Part shown: piece after piece, positions 24,234 to 33,693 of the stretch
Position numbering within the stretch: the first letter of the stretch is position 1
Layout of the letters: every line of letters starts with the position of its first letter
Assembly: GCA_900548215.1 (NCBI GenBank)
Contig: URJI01000002.1
Location: 11,412-75,411, forward strand
Source: an uncultured Coprococcus sp.
GTDB taxonomy: Bacteria > Bacillota > Clostridia > Lachnospirales > Lachnospiraceae
Direction of reading: 5' to 3'
DNA: 64,000 nucleotides
Program-made: the position numbers and the translations under genes
Notes under the pieces: model-generated
Database searches by the model: none
The model's input: the letters and a program-made list of their open reading frames with translations, nothing else
What the model was told of the DNA's origin: nothing

Positions 24234-24803
24234 CTACAGATTGTATCCAACTTCAAATGCTTCAAGATTCTTCTCCACTGTCTTAGGTGGAACTGTGTTC
24301 TTGATAACCTCAACCCATGCATCATGTGAAAAATCCATGTGCTGTGCCGCGATTCCTATGATGACTGTGTTAAATACCTTGTTGTTGCCAAGCTTCTTTG
24401 CCTCATCCATGGCATCCACTGATATTACCTTATACTCCTTGCTCAGTTTCTCAATAATTCCATCAGGATACTGTGCAGCACCTGTAACTACAGTGATAGG
24501 ATCTATTCTCTGGTCATTGACGATGATAACTCCATCCTTCTTCAGGAAGTGTGCATATCTGAGAGCCTCAAGTCTCTCAAATGCTATAAGCACATCTGCG
24601 CACCCCTCTTCAACGATAGGCTCATTGACCTTCTCTCCATATCTTACGTATGTAACAACACTTCCACCTCTCTGGCTCATTCCGTGAACCTCTGAGAGCT
24701 TGACATCATATCCTGCTGCCGTGGTGATTCCACCGAGTATACGGCTTGTGAGAAGTGTTCCCTGTCCGCCTACGCCGACGATCATAATATTTTTTGTCTC
24801 CAT
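24234..24803 (-). CDS. iorB: Indolepyruvate:ferredoxin oxidoreductase beta subunit
   Basis: This 189-residue protein is the gamma-type (POR) subunit: GVGGQGTLLTSRILGG near the N terminus, then VKLSEVHGMSQRGGSVVTYVRYG, both diagnostic. With IorA it oxidatively decarboxylates aryl pyruvates to aryl-acetyl-CoA with ferredoxin as electron acceptor. The start at 24803 lies two bases beyond the iorA stop; translation is coupled. The terminator after it is where the phage inserted. Confidence 0.95.
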   Translation of the reverse strand: METKNIMIVGVGGQGTLLTSRILGGITTAAGYDVKLSEVHGMSQRGGSVVTYVRYGEKVNEPIVEEGCADVLIAFERLEALRYAHFLKKDGVIIVNDQRIDPITVVTGAAQYPDGIIEKLSKEYKVISVDAMDEAKKLGNNKVFNTVIIGIAAQHMDFSHDAWVEVIKNTVPPKTVEKNLEAFEVGYNL

Positions 24804-24805
24804 GA

Positions 24806-26548
24806 TTAGAACTCCTCCCTTTCTATAGCATCGAACTTGCATCGCTTCATGCACAGTCCGCAGCCTGTACAGAGTGTGTCATCTATACGGATGGTTCCAT
24901 CCTCCTGCCTGATAACTGCTGGGCATCCTGGCTTTAAGCACATACCGCACTTCTTACACTTCTCAGGTATTGCCTTGCATCTTCCTGTTATCTTAGTCGT
25001 CTTCAAGAGTACACAAGGTGACTTTGTGATGATGACTGATACCTCATCCTTTGCTGTCTCCTCCTTGATGAGCTTCTTAAGACCTTCTATATCAAATGCA
25101 TTTATCTCATGGACGTTCTGGATTCCCAGTGCCTTGCAGAGATTGTAAATATCAATGGCGTATGTAGGATCTCCCATCAGTGTCTTACCTGTTGCAGCGT
25201 GATCCTGGTGTCCTGTCATACCTGTTGTCGAGTTGTCAAGTATGATGACTGTTCCTGTGCTCTGGTTGTATACCATGTTCATGAGTGAGTTCACACCTGT
25301 GTGAAGGAATGTTGAATCACCTATGACCGCAACCCAGTTCTTGATGTAATCCTTGCCCTTTGCCTTCTCCATTCCATGAAGGGTAGAGATGGATGAACCC
25401 ATGCAGACCGTTGTGTCAATAACACTGAGTGGCGCAACGGCTCCAAGTGTGTAGCATCCGATATCTCCTGCTGCGTGGATCTTCAGCTCTGAGAGAACTG
25501 AGAATACGCTTCTGTGTGGGCAACCAGGACAGAGGATAGGTGGTCTTGCTGGAACCTGAGCAGCCTCAGCAGTCTCAACCTTCTCGCCAAGGAGCTTCTC
25601 TCTGAGCATGTTTGCACTGTACTCACCCTGAACTGTGAGCAGGTCTTTACCGACTGCATCTATACCCCATGCTCTCACCTGAGTCTCGATATGTGGCTCA
25701 AGCTCCTCGATGACATATACCTTGTCAACTTGTGCACAGAAGTCCTCGATCATCTTTCTTGGGAGAGGATTTACCATACCAAGCTTTAATACTGATGCGT
25801 TTGGCATAGCCTCCCTCACATACTGATAAGGGATACCACTAGTTATGACACCCACGCTCTTGTCCCTCATCTCAACTCTGTTGATCGGCATGTCAGCACC
25901 GTCTGCTGCCATATCCTTGAGTCTCTGTTCTACAAATACATGACGTGGTATAGCGTTACCAGGCATCATGACATATTTCTTTATATTTCTCTCATATGGC
26001 TTGTCTGGAATCTCCTGTCTGTCACAAAGCTCTACAACACCCTGTGAGTGTGAAAGTCTTGTGGTTGTACGGAGCATTACAGGAGTATCATACTTCTCAC
26101 TAAGTTCAAATGCGTACTTTGTGAAATCCTTTGCCTCCTGGCTGTCCGATGGCTCAACAACCGGGATCATTGCTGTTCTTGCAACAAGTCTTGAATCCTG
26201 CTCGTTCTGTGATGAGTACATTCCAGGATCGTCCGCTGCCACAAGTACCATACCTCCGTTCACACCTGTGTATGCTGCTGTGAACAGTGGATCTGATGCA
26301 ACATTCACACCTACATGCTTCATCGACACTATGGATCTTACACCCGCAAATGATGCACCGATGGCTACCTCTGTGGCAACCTTCTCATTCGGTGACCACT
26401 CTGAGTAAATGTCTCCCTTATACTGCACCATATTCTCACTGATCTCTGTACTTGGTGTTCCAGGATATGCCGCTGACACCTTGACACCTGCTTCATAACA
26501 GCCTCTTGCGATAGCTGCATTACCAAGCATTATCTTTTTCTCGCCCAT
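24806..26548 (-). CDS. iorA: Indolepyruvate:ferredoxin oxidoreductase alpha subunit
   Basis: This 580-residue subunit has the pyruvate-ferredoxin-oxidoreductase N domain (ARGCYEAGVKVSAAYPGTPSTEI), a thiamine-diphosphate domain (CPGCPHRSVF, then GDIGCYTLG and VIGDSTFLHTG) and two C-terminal 4Fe-4S clusters (CKKCGMCLKPGCP and CTGCGLCMKRCKF). It serves catabolism of aromatic amino acids in strict anaerobes. It is the first gene of iorAB and its length is normal. Confidence 0.97.
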   Translation of the reverse strand: MGEKKIMLGNAAIARGCYEAGVKVSAAYPGTPSTEISENMVQYKGDIYSEWSPNEKVATEVAIGASFAGVRSIVSMKHVGVNVASDPLFTAAYTGVNGGMVLVAADDPGMYSSQNEQDSRLVARTAMIPVVEPSDSQEAKDFTKYAFELSEKYDTPVMLRTTTRLSHSQGVVELCDRQEIPDKPYERNIKKYVMMPGNAIPRHVFVEQRLKDMAADGADMPINRVEMRDKSVGVITSGIPYQYVREAMPNASVLKLGMVNPLPRKMIEDFCAQVDKVYVIEELEPHIETQVRAWGIDAVGKDLLTVQGEYSANMLREKLLGEKVETAEAAQVPARPPILCPGCPHRSVFSVLSELKIHAAGDIGCYTLGAVAPLSVIDTTVCMGSSISTLHGMEKAKGKDYIKNWVAVIGDSTFLHTGVNSLMNMVYNQSTGTVIILDNSTTGMTGHQDHAATGKTLMGDPTYAIDIYNLCKALGIQNVHEINAFDIEGLKKLIKEETAKDEVSVIITKSPCVLLKTTKITGRCKAIPEKCKKCGMCLKPGCPAVIRQEDGTIRIDDTLCTGCGLCMKRCKFDAIEREEF

Positions 26549-26659
26549 GAATCTTATCCTTCCTGTATATTTATTTATATTTTTAATTTATTTCGTCTAA
26601 TAAGACACTCTAATTTGTTATTATACAAGAATTATCAATAAAATAAAAGAGGTAATTGT

Positions 26660-28474
26660 CTATCTCTCCAGCTTCACAGTCGCCTTCACCATGTCAACAA
26701 ACTGCTTTCTCGTCTCCGCCTTCATTGAGTCACTGTCTGTACCATCCAATTTTTCCAGAGACTTTTCGGCAAGCCGGCTCACAAGATCAAGGTTTCCAGA
26801 GCCTGAATGATCACTGTTTTTAAGAAGCATTCCGTACAGTGCCACGGCCGATGCAAGGCTCATATCGGCTGACATATTTTTAACATAATCCTTTTCGTAC
26901 ACAACTTCCGATATCAGCTTGCTTGAATTCTCAGAAGGCTCTTTGTACCTTATATTGACGGTTGCAAGTTCATCTGAGAACCCAGATGTATCTCCCGCAT
27001 TTGCCGTATCCCCATATTTGTGCTTGGCAGATGACACTTCAAATGCCGAATCTATAGGCACCACCTCATAGAGCACTGTCACCATATGCCCTGCACCGAT
27101 CTCTCCGCCGTCCACGGAATCATTTGCAAAATCAGCATCGGCAAGCATCCTGTTCTCATAACCTATCTGTCTGTATCCTTTCACATATTCAGGATTGAAT
27201 TCTATCTGGAATTTTACGTCCTTTGCAACAGTCTGGAGCGTGCCGCCCATCTCATCCACCATAACCTTTTTTGCCTCATACGCAGAATCTATAAATGCAT
27301 AGATACCATCTCCGTTGTCTGCCAGGGCTTCAAGCTTGTTGTCCTTCAGGTTGTCCGTTCCGAATCCAAGAACGCTTAAGAATATGCCACTCTCCTTCTC
27401 CTCCGTGATGAGATCCACAAGGTCGCTCTCACTCGTAAGTCCGACGTTCATATCCCCATCCGTCGCAAGTATCACACGGTTGTTGCCGCCATCTATATAA
27501 TTCTTCTCGGCAAGCTCATACGCCGTGATGATTGCATCGCCGCCATTCGTGCATCCGTCAGCAGTAAGACCTGAGAGTGCCTCATTTATGGTGTACTGTT
27601 CGGAGCCCGGTGTTCCTGATAAAACCACAGTGTCGGAACCGGCATATGTGACTATGCTGACCCTGTCGTCCTCCCCCAGATTTTCCGCCAGCATGGCAAA
27701 TGACTGCTGAACGAGAGGCAATTTGTTTTCATCATACATGGAACCTGATGTGTCTATAAGGAACACCAGATTTGATGGCTTTTTGGCATCAAAATCTATA
27801 TCCTCAGTATTTATTCCCACCATCATAAGCTTTGTGTCATCGTTCCATGGGCAATCAGCATACTCAGTGTAAATCGAAAATTTATCCCCATCCGCAGGAG
27901 CCTTCTTGTAATCGTATGTGAAATAGTTGATCATCTCCTCAAGTCTCACAGCACCATCAGGTGGCATAATACCAGATTCAATATATGCTCTCACATTGCT
28001 GTACGAAGCAGTATCACGGTCCGCGGCAAATGTGGAGAGCGGTCTGTCCGCAACAGACACAAATCCATTTTCACTCATACTGTCATACTCCCTGGTATCA
28101 TAGTAGGCCCCTGGATCCTGATACAAGAAATCTGACGATGGATCTACGCTATTATTCATCTCACCTGTCGCCGATGAATTATCCTGTGCAGTCTCTGCTG
28201 CTGAGTATACTCCATCTTCTGCGACACTGTCTGTCACTTCTGCCACCCAGTCAAACATATCATCTTCTGTTTTCCTCTGACTCTCTTTTTTCCTGTACTT
28301 TTCAGCTATACTTTCTGTGTCATCCGTTCTGTTGTCTTCTCCTTGTTGCTTAAATCCCTGCTCATTTGTACCTTGCTTACCGTCATCGTTTTCCTTATGT
28401 GTACAGCCGCAGGCACTGCCTGCCGCAAGTGCAAAAGCCATGCATAAGCAGACTATCTTTTTCCCTTTAACCAT
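26660..28474 (-). CDS. vWA-domain lipoprotein (YfbK-like)
   Basis: This 604-residue secreted protein begins with a signal peptide and a cysteine-rich lipobox-like end (AAGSACGC). A Gln/Asp/Glu-rich linker is followed by a vWFA-N-like part (LSTFAADRDTASYSNVRAY) and a vWA domain with an intact MIDAS motif (VFLIDTSGSM, then the LATDGDMNVG segment), and a DUF3520-like C-terminal part. Family members sit in the envelope and bind metal ions and partner proteins. It is the last gene of an ECF sigma / anti-sigma operon, so it may be a stress-responsive surface protein. The ATG at 28474 follows GGAGGG. Confidence 0.85.
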   Translation of the reverse strand: MVKGKKIVCLCMAFALAAGSACGCTHKENDDGKQGTNEQGFKQQGEDNRTDDTESIAEKYRKKESQRKTEDDMFDWVAEVTDSVAEDGVYSAAETAQDNSSATGEMNNSVDPSSDFLYQDPGAYYDTREYDSMSENGFVSVADRPLSTFAADRDTASYSNVRAYIESGIMPPDGAVRLEEMINYFTYDYKKAPADGDKFSIYTEYADCPWNDDTKLMMVGINTEDIDFDAKKPSNLVFLIDTSGSMYDENKLPLVQQSFAMLAENLGEDDRVSIVTYAGSDTVVLSGTPGSEQYTINEALSGLTADGCTNGGDAIITAYELAEKNYIDGGNNRVILATDGDMNVGLTSESDLVDLITEEKESGIFLSVLGFGTDNLKDNKLEALADNGDGIYAFIDSAYEAKKVMVDEMGGTLQTVAKDVKFQIEFNPEYVKGYRQIGYENRMLADADFANDSVDGGEIGAGHMVTVLYEVVPIDSAFEVSSAKHKYGDTANAGDTSGFSDELATVNIRYKEPSENSSKLISEVVYEKDYVKNMSADMSLASAVALYGMLLKNSDHSGSGNLDLVSRLAEKSLEKLDGTDSDSMKAETRKQFVDMVKATVKLER

Positions 28475-28589
28475 AAAAAATGCCCTCCTTTTGGAAATAT
28501 CCGAAACACACAATCGCATTTTAATGCGCTGCGCGCTTCACCTCTGATATCCAATGTACGGATGGGCATTTACATTTTATGGTATATTT

Positions 28590-29450
28590 TTAATTATTTT
28601 CAAAAACCCACATATCAGCAGATTCGTCATAGCCGATCAATCTTACGGTTATTGCATCTCCTATGTTTGCGCTCCAATCACCATCTTCCGGGCAGATCGA
28701 TATCCTGCTACCTATATACAGCGTGCCTGTGTCATATTCACCCGATATACTCTTTATTTCTACTGTGTAAAATGTAGCTGATACTCTACTGCTATACACA
28801 GTATCTACAACCTCAGCTTCAATCACTATATCGGTCTTTGCCGCAGAATCCACAGGACCGTTCACTGTATCCATCGATACAGAATCAGACGATATATCAT
28901 TTTCGGACTCAGCAGCCGCTGAAGCATCATTCTGTGGCGCTGCAGCATGGTCAGTCTGCTCCTCCTGATAACTTGAAGCTGTTTCATCAGCCATCTCCGC
29001 AGAATTTGCCTCATTACTGCTTTGCATACTTTTCGTGTCTTGTCTGTAAACAGACGAATCCGACGTTGCTCTCGAGTTCATGGATCTGTTCGCCGTGAGT
29101 CTGTTCATAATCGGCATTGCGATCAAAATCGCTGCTATGGATGCTGCAACAAGAGAGCCGGATATTATCCTGACCATCTTGACACGCTTGTTGTTCTTTT
29201 TTCTTCTTTTCGAATCCTCCATCATCATCATGAGGATCTCGGCATCCGCATTTCCCGCTCTGTGCTTATCCACCTTATCCGCACCAGCTTCTATTCGTGA
29301 CCACAGATCTGGCACATTCGCATCCAGATTTATAAGGTAGGCATCAACTATATCGTCATCGGCTCCATTTGCTGCCTCATCCGGTGTCTCTGATATGTTT
29401 CCATTTTCTCCGTCGTATAAATTGTCCTGCTTCATATCTTCCGCTCTCAT
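28590..29450 (-). CDS. Membrane anti-sigma-like protein
   Basis: This 286-residue protein has an acidic N-terminal cytosolic part of about 100 residues, one membrane segment (RIISGSLVAASIAAILIAM), a Ser/Asn/Ala-rich extracellular linker and a beta-rich end (IEAEVVDTVYSSRVSATFYTVEI). Its ATG at 29450 overlaps the sigma gene stop (ATGA) and follows GGAGG by eight bases. This organisation is typical of an anti-sigma factor that holds the ECF sigma at the membrane. No zf-HC2 zinc motif is present, in contrast to the pair at 61-62 kb. Confidence 0.7.
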   Translation of the reverse strand: MRAEDMKQDNLYDGENGNISETPDEAANGADDDIVDAYLINLDANVPDLWSRIEAGADKVDKHRAGNADAEILMMMMEDSKRRKKNNKRVKMVRIISGSLVAASIAAILIAMPIMNRLTANRSMNSRATSDSSVYRQDTKSMQSSNEANSAEMADETASSYQEEQTDHAAAPQNDASAAAESENDISSDSVSMDTVNGPVDSAAKTDIVIEAEVVDTVYSSRVSATFYTVEIKSISGEYDTGTLYIGSRISICPEDGDWSANIGDAITVRLIGYDESADMWVFENN

Positions 29451-29968
29451 AGCCTGCACCTCCTCAATTTTTTTATCGCCTCACCGTATAGCCACGTCAC
29501 GGTTCCCATAGGTCGTCTGGTCATCTCTGAAATCTCCCTGAACGTGAATCCTCCAACCGTTTTCAGATCAAGTACCTCCCGTTCTTCGGGTTTCAATATT
29601 TTCAAAGCCTGCTGCACTGTCATTCTGTTCACAATCTCGTCTTCATGACTTTCCCTGCTGTTCGGAGACTCAGGGATTTCGTCCACCAGGGCCTCCCTGC
29701 CAAGCTTCCGTACTCTGTCCACAGCCATATTCTTTGCGATCGTAACCATCCATCTCTTATGTCCATTTCCCGGTCTGTAGCTGGCCGCGACACTGTACAT
29801 CTTGATAAAAAATTCCGATGTAACATCCTCCGCTTCCTCTCGCTGCCCTATGGTGTCATACACGACCGCAAATATCAGTCTCAGATATTCGTCATATATA
29901 AAACGCAGACTTTCCCTGTCGCCTTTAGCCATTGCAGACATATATCTTGTAAAATCACTGTCTGTCAT
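29447..29968 (-). CDS. ECF-type RNA polymerase sigma factor
   Basis: This 173-residue protein has sigma region 2 (YDEYLRLIFAVVYDTIGQREEAEDVTSEFF with the DVTSEFF core) and region 4 (EREVLDLKTVGGFTFREISEMT, then GTVTWLYGEAIKKLRR). No region 3 is present. It heads an operon with a membrane anti-sigma and a vWA lipoprotein, so it probably answers an envelope signal. The target promoters are not known. Confidence 0.92.
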   Translation of the reverse strand: MTDSDFTRYMSAMAKGDRESLRFIYDEYLRLIFAVVYDTIGQREEAEDVTSEFFIKMYSVAASYRPGNGHKRWMVTIAKNMAVDRVRKLGREALVDEIPESPNSRESHEDEIVNRMTVQQALKILKPEEREVLDLKTVGGFTFREISEMTRRPMGTVTWLYGEAIKKLRRCRL

Positions 29969-30024
29969 ATGTTTCCCCCTTCTTCCTAATTATACGTATC
30001 AGATCAGCATATTTATGGTGTAAC

Positions 30025-30951
30025 TTAGCTGATCTTTTCCATAGTCACAAATCCCATAACATAATTCTTTTTCCCTGAAACCGTATCAAACGGCCATACC
30101 GTATACTTATTATCTACTATATCCACATCACAACCCCTGTGCAGCGAGATATCACTCATAAGCTGACTGACCCCTTCTATATGAGATACGGATTCTATGG
30201 TATCCCTGTCTCCTGCATTAAGCCTTTCGGCAATTCTGCCCGCCTCCATATAATCCGTGACAGCTGATACTTCATATCCATATATCAGCCTTTTTTCTGT
30301 TGTATGGTACATATAATCATTGAGCCTCTCCACCGCAGACTCATTCAGCCCGGATATGGCGCTGCTTATAAGTCTAAGATCCTCATCATGATAATTTTCC
30401 CTATAATGATAAAGGAGCGCCGCAAATCTCGAATTGAGCTGGCTGTGAAGTCCAACAGCCACGCTATAATCAAATATATCAAGATACCTGTAAGCGTCAA
30501 AAGTCCCCGGTTCAGGCTGTGTCTTTCCTATATATTTTCCAGAATTCTGTCCGGCAATTCCTTCCAAAAATTCTAATATATGCTCCAGATCCGCCCCATC
30601 TTCCAACAGAGCATCAAGCAGCCTGTACTGATCATCATCCACTCTCCAGAACGGAATATCTGCGATCACATAATCAGACTCTGTGAGGCCATACCTCTGT
30701 ACCGCCTCCCGCACACCCTGCTCATCCCTGTCTATAAGTACAAGTTTATAGTCTGCCGCAAGCCTGCCTATATCTATATCTCCCGCCTGCCCTATGCCCC
30801 AAAGTGCAAGGACAGGTCTTCTTCCATCCCCGTTTCTATTAACCGGACAGTTCTTCACTATATAACCCGTAACCATCTGCCTGTACCTTATCCATTGCTC
30901 ATAGGAATTCGGTATACGCTCCATGGCAATCATCTCATCAAAATAACTCAT
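30025..30951 (-). CDS. Unrecognised protein, 308 aa, with a Rossmann-like segment
   Basis: The start at 30951 follows GGAG by six bases. Residues ~45-95 read VLALWGIGQAGDIDIGRLA, then YKLVLIDRDEQGVREA, which is like the glycine loop and acidic residue of a Rossmann/methyltransferase fold. The rest is charged and mostly helical, without membrane segments. A nucleotide or S-adenosylmethionine ligand is possible but not shown. It is a single gene facing the alarmone synthetase gene, with which it shares the spacer. Confidence 0.5.
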   Translation of the reverse strand: MSYFDEMIAMERIPNSYEQWIRYRQMVTGYIVKNCPVNRNGDGRRPVLALWGIGQAGDIDIGRLAADYKLVLIDRDEQGVREAVQRYGLTESDYVIADIPFWRVDDDQYRLLDALLEDGADLEHILEFLEGIAGQNSGKYIGKTQPEPGTFDAYRYLDIFDYSVAVGLHSQLNSRFAALLYHYRENYHDEDLRLISSAISGLNESAVERLNDYMYHTTEKRLIYGYEVSAVTDYMEAGRIAERLNAGDRDTIESVSHIEGVSQLMSDISLHRGCDVDIVDNKYTVWPFDTVSGKKNYVMGFVTMEKIS

Positions 30952-31158
30952 TGGCTTCTCCTGACTCTGCAATCCGGCAGATATCTAAAACATTTCATGT
31001 CTACCAGCATTCATTGATCTTTCACAGGTATTTTATAAAATTTTATTTTTAAGCACAAGTGGAATGTTGTATAATACACATAGTTGTGCAATTATGCGCA
31101 ATACTTTATACTGGAACACGATATATTTCATATTCCAGTTTTTACATTTGGAGGAGTT

Positions 31159-31878
31159 ATGGAATCAATACAAACAAATGCTCTGAACAGCAAATACATC
31201 AATTCCCTTCTGCGCCCGGAGGAAAATCCATTCATGCAGGAGATGCAGAGTTTTGAGGAGATCATGATGATGTATTCATGTGCCATCAGAGAGGTGAAGA
31301 CAAAATTTGAAGTGCTGAACGATGATTTCAGCGTAAGATACAAGAGAAATCCTATAGAATTCATACAGTCCAGGATTAAAAAGCCTGTCAGTATAGCCAA
31401 AAAGCTTGCAAGCAAGGGCTGTCCAGTTACATGTGCAAGTATACTGAACACTCTGGACGACGTCGCAGGCATAAGGGTTATCTGCCCGTTCATTGACGAC
31501 ATATACATGGTGGCAGAAAAGCTCATAAGCCAGGATGATATCACACTGATCGAGGCCAAAGACTACATATCGCATCCAAAGCCAAACGGATACCGCAGTC
31601 TGCATGTCATAGTCGAGATTCCGGTGTTCTTCGCAGATCACACAAGGAATATGCGCGTGGAGGTTCAGATCAGGACAATAGCGATGGACTTCTGGGCGAG
31701 CCTGGATCACCAGCTCAGATACAAGAAGGACATCCCGAACGTAGACATGATATCCGCAAGACTTAAGAAATGCGCAGATGTGATATCTGCAACAGACCTT
31801 GAGATGCAGTCCATCAAGAACAGCATATATGGTCAGCGATATATTCCTGAACTTAAGCGAAAATCACCAGAAGAATAA
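31159..31878 (+). CDS. Small alarmone synthetase ((p)ppGpp synthetase, YjbM/YwaC-type)
   Basis: This 239-residue protein has a RelA/SpoT synthetase domain: RIKKPVSIAKKL, then DDVAGIRVICPFIDDIY, then KPNGYRSLHVIVEIP and RVEVQIRTIAMDFWASLDHQLRYK. It lacks the HD hydrolase, TGS and ACT domains of RelA. Such enzymes transfer pyrophosphate from ATP to GTP or GDP in stress. The ATG at 31159 follows GGAGG by five bases; a TATAAT -10 element is visible near 31070. Confidence 0.92.
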   Translation: MESIQTNALNSKYINSLLRPEENPFMQEMQSFEEIMMMYSCAIREVKTKFEVLNDDFSVRYKRNPIEFIQSRIKKPVSIAKKLASKGCPVTCASILNTLDDVAGIRVICPFIDDIYMVAEKLISQDDITLIEAKDYISHPKPNGYRSLHVIVEIPVFFADHTRNMRVEVQIRTIAMDFWASLDHQLRYKKDIPNVDMISARLKKCADVISATDLEMQSIKNSIYGQRYIPELKRKSPEE

Positions 31879-31956
31879 TTGCAGTTATTTATCTCCTGCT
31901 GATATTTTTTCAACCACAGGTAAAATGAAAAAATTGAAATATTTGCAACTTTTCAT

Positions 31957-31985
31957 TTGACATTTGCTCAAATCTGTTGTAGTAT
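31957..31985 (+). promoter_or_regulatory. Sigma-A promoter of tRNA-Arg
   Basis: TTGACA (31957-31962) and TAGTAT (31980-31985) are separated by 17 bases, 22 bases upstream of the tRNA. Confidence 0.7.
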
Positions 31986-32007
31986 AACTGATGTTGTTAA
32001 TCAACAT

Positions 32008-32081
32008 GTGTGCATAGCTCAGCTGGATAGAGCACTTGGCTACGGACCAAGGTGTCGGGGGTTCGAATCCTCTTGCGCACG
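32008..32081 (+). tRNA. tRNA-Arg (anticodon ACG)
   Basis: The sequence folds as a cloverleaf: acceptor GTGTGCA with TGCGCAC (one G-T pair), D-stem GCTC/GAGC, anticodon stem CTTGG/CCAAG with loop CTACGGA (anticodon ACG) and a TTCGAAT T-loop. CCA is not encoded. A terminator follows directly. Confidence 0.94.
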
Positions 32082-32085
32082 TGAC

Positions 32086-32120
32086 AAAAGCTGTCTGAAT
32101 TGTTTCAGACAGCTTTTTAT
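32086..32120 (+). terminator. Terminator of tRNA-Arg
   Basis: A 14-bp perfect stem (32086-32099 with 32104-32117) with a T-run, just after the tRNA. Confidence 0.88.
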
Positions 32121-32265
32121 TTTATGAAAATTACTATCCGGTTTTTATTTTATAAAAATCACTTTTCGTCAGCCGAACATTCTTTTGAAATAAATGAGCC
32201 AATGTACAAATCTACCTAGATCATACACTGGCTTTCTGTATACATAAATTTTGCGGCTATATGCC

Positions 32266-32709
32266 TTATTTACATGAGCCGACGCCGCCGCTTCCAAGAT
32301 ATTCCTCCACCTTCTCAGGCGTATCCAGTCTCAGACGCACAATAGTCATCATGATCATGTACCTCAACACTTCCTTTAATATCTCATTCTCAAACTGCGA
32401 CTTCATATTTTCCGGATAGGCATGTACTAGGAAATGCACATTGTAGGCATCGCCCTGTCTTGAGATAAATGCACTCACATAGAGACCGTTCATGACCGCT
32501 GTTATGATGTCGTCATCCGTGATCTGTATATTTATCTTATACATCTTGGATATGAATTTTACAGTCTTGTCTTCCCTTATGAGAAAACGTCTGTCTGTTA
32601 TCTCCCCTATGGAAAAGTTCTGTTTATGCAGTGTTATCGCCTGCAGGAATTCTGCTTCCTTGTCGTTCTCAATTATATAATCATATATATCATTCGGTGT
32701 GTATGCCAT
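32266..32709 (-). CDS. Unrecognised soluble protein, ~147 aa
   Basis: A protein starting MAYTPNDIYDYIIENDKEAE, with alternating strand/helix pattern and no membrane segment. A glycine-rich end (GSGGVGSC) is unusual. A TTG at 32718 closer to AAAGGA could add three residues. No domain is recognised. It is followed on the same strand, upstream, by the 257-aa membrane protein with a 70-bp gap. Confidence 0.6.
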   Translation of the reverse strand: MAYTPNDIYDYIIENDKEAEFLQAITLHKQNFSIGEITDRRFLIREDKTVKFISKMYKINIQITDDDIITAVMNGLYVSAFISRQGDAYNVHFLVHAYPENMKSQFENEILKEVLRYMIMMTIVRLRLDTPEKVEEYLGSGGVGSCK

Positions 32710-32786
32710 ATTGTTCAAGTTGTCCTTTCGTCTATTTGTCTATGATCTATGCGCTAGCACTTTTTTCATTCGCACATCCGGTATCA

Positions 32787-33560
32787 TCACGTCACACTGC
32801 CCATCGTAAGCCCGATCACAAATACCACAAATGCACCAATCGTAAGCACGTACCACTCGATAACACGGACTGCAAGTTCCCAGTCCGACGGCTCAACATC
32901 ATACAGATTTCTCACTCTGGGCCACATGGCCAATCTGAAAAGTTCATCTGGAAACAGCATACTTACGACCGCAATGATGCATATAATGATTCCGAATATA
33001 TATAATACTATATTTCCTCTGTTTGTTGTCTGCGGACCATTAATAAACTTCACTATCTCATAAATATCCGGCGGATTTGCATAATAATCTCCTAAAACCA
33101 CCTCAAAATCATTCCCCATCGTACCATCCGCCTTGTATACCATATAGCCTTCTTTTGAGACAGCACCTCTGAAATACACTTTATCACCATCCATGATCTT
33201 TACTCCGATATAATCATCAGATGATAACATGCCATCCTCGGTCACTGCCGGTATGGCAGAAGGATCCTCCATCCAGCTATATGGTCCATATGTTACGTCT
33301 CTATACCCATCTCCTGTAAATCGATGATAACACTTAAATTCTATGCTCTGGTCATCATATACTGTGATACTTGTATGTCCATCTGTATATGTCACATTTC
33401 CCTGTTCTTCTTTTCGGGTCAGAAAGTCACCCCTGAATTCTATTCCCTTTATGGACATTATAATCGGATAAATTATGGAAAATGCTATGATCATTGCCAC
33501 TATAATGCTCATCAGAACCTTTTGCGTCCTGGATAAATTCTTTATTCTCTCCATATACAT
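32787..33560 (-). CDS. Unrecognised membrane protein, 257 aa, with extracellular domain
   Basis: There is one N-terminal helix (VLMSIIVAMIIAFSIIYPIIMSI), a beta-rich outside domain of about 125 residues, and two C-terminal helices (IVLYIFGIIICIIAVVSMLF and LTIGAFVVFVIGLTMG). The segment between the last helices (PDELFRLAMWPRVRN) recalls small DUF-type membrane proteins of Lachnospiraceae. An AAGGGGGAAATG ribosome site precedes the start. Function is not known. Confidence 0.6.
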   Translation of the reverse strand: MYMERIKNLSRTQKVLMSIIVAMIIAFSIIYPIIMSIKGIEFRGDFLTRKEEQGNVTYTDGHTSITVYDDQSIEFKCYHRFTGDGYRDVTYGPYSWMEDPSAIPAVTEDGMLSSDDYIGVKIMDGDKVYFRGAVSKEGYMVYKADGTMGNDFEVVLGDYYANPPDIYEIVKFINGPQTTNRGNIVLYIFGIIICIIAVVSMLFPDELFRLAMWPRVRNLYDVEPSDWELAVRVIEWYVLTIGAFVVFVIGLTMGSVT

Positions 33561-33693
33561 TTCCCCCTTCGATCAGGAATTTTCTGTTATCTCCACGAGC
33601 TGTGAAACATACTCTGCAGATTTCAAACACATATCTACTGCCTATATTATCCTCCCATGCTAACCTCAGTCCCTGACTACTGCCCGCGCACGC

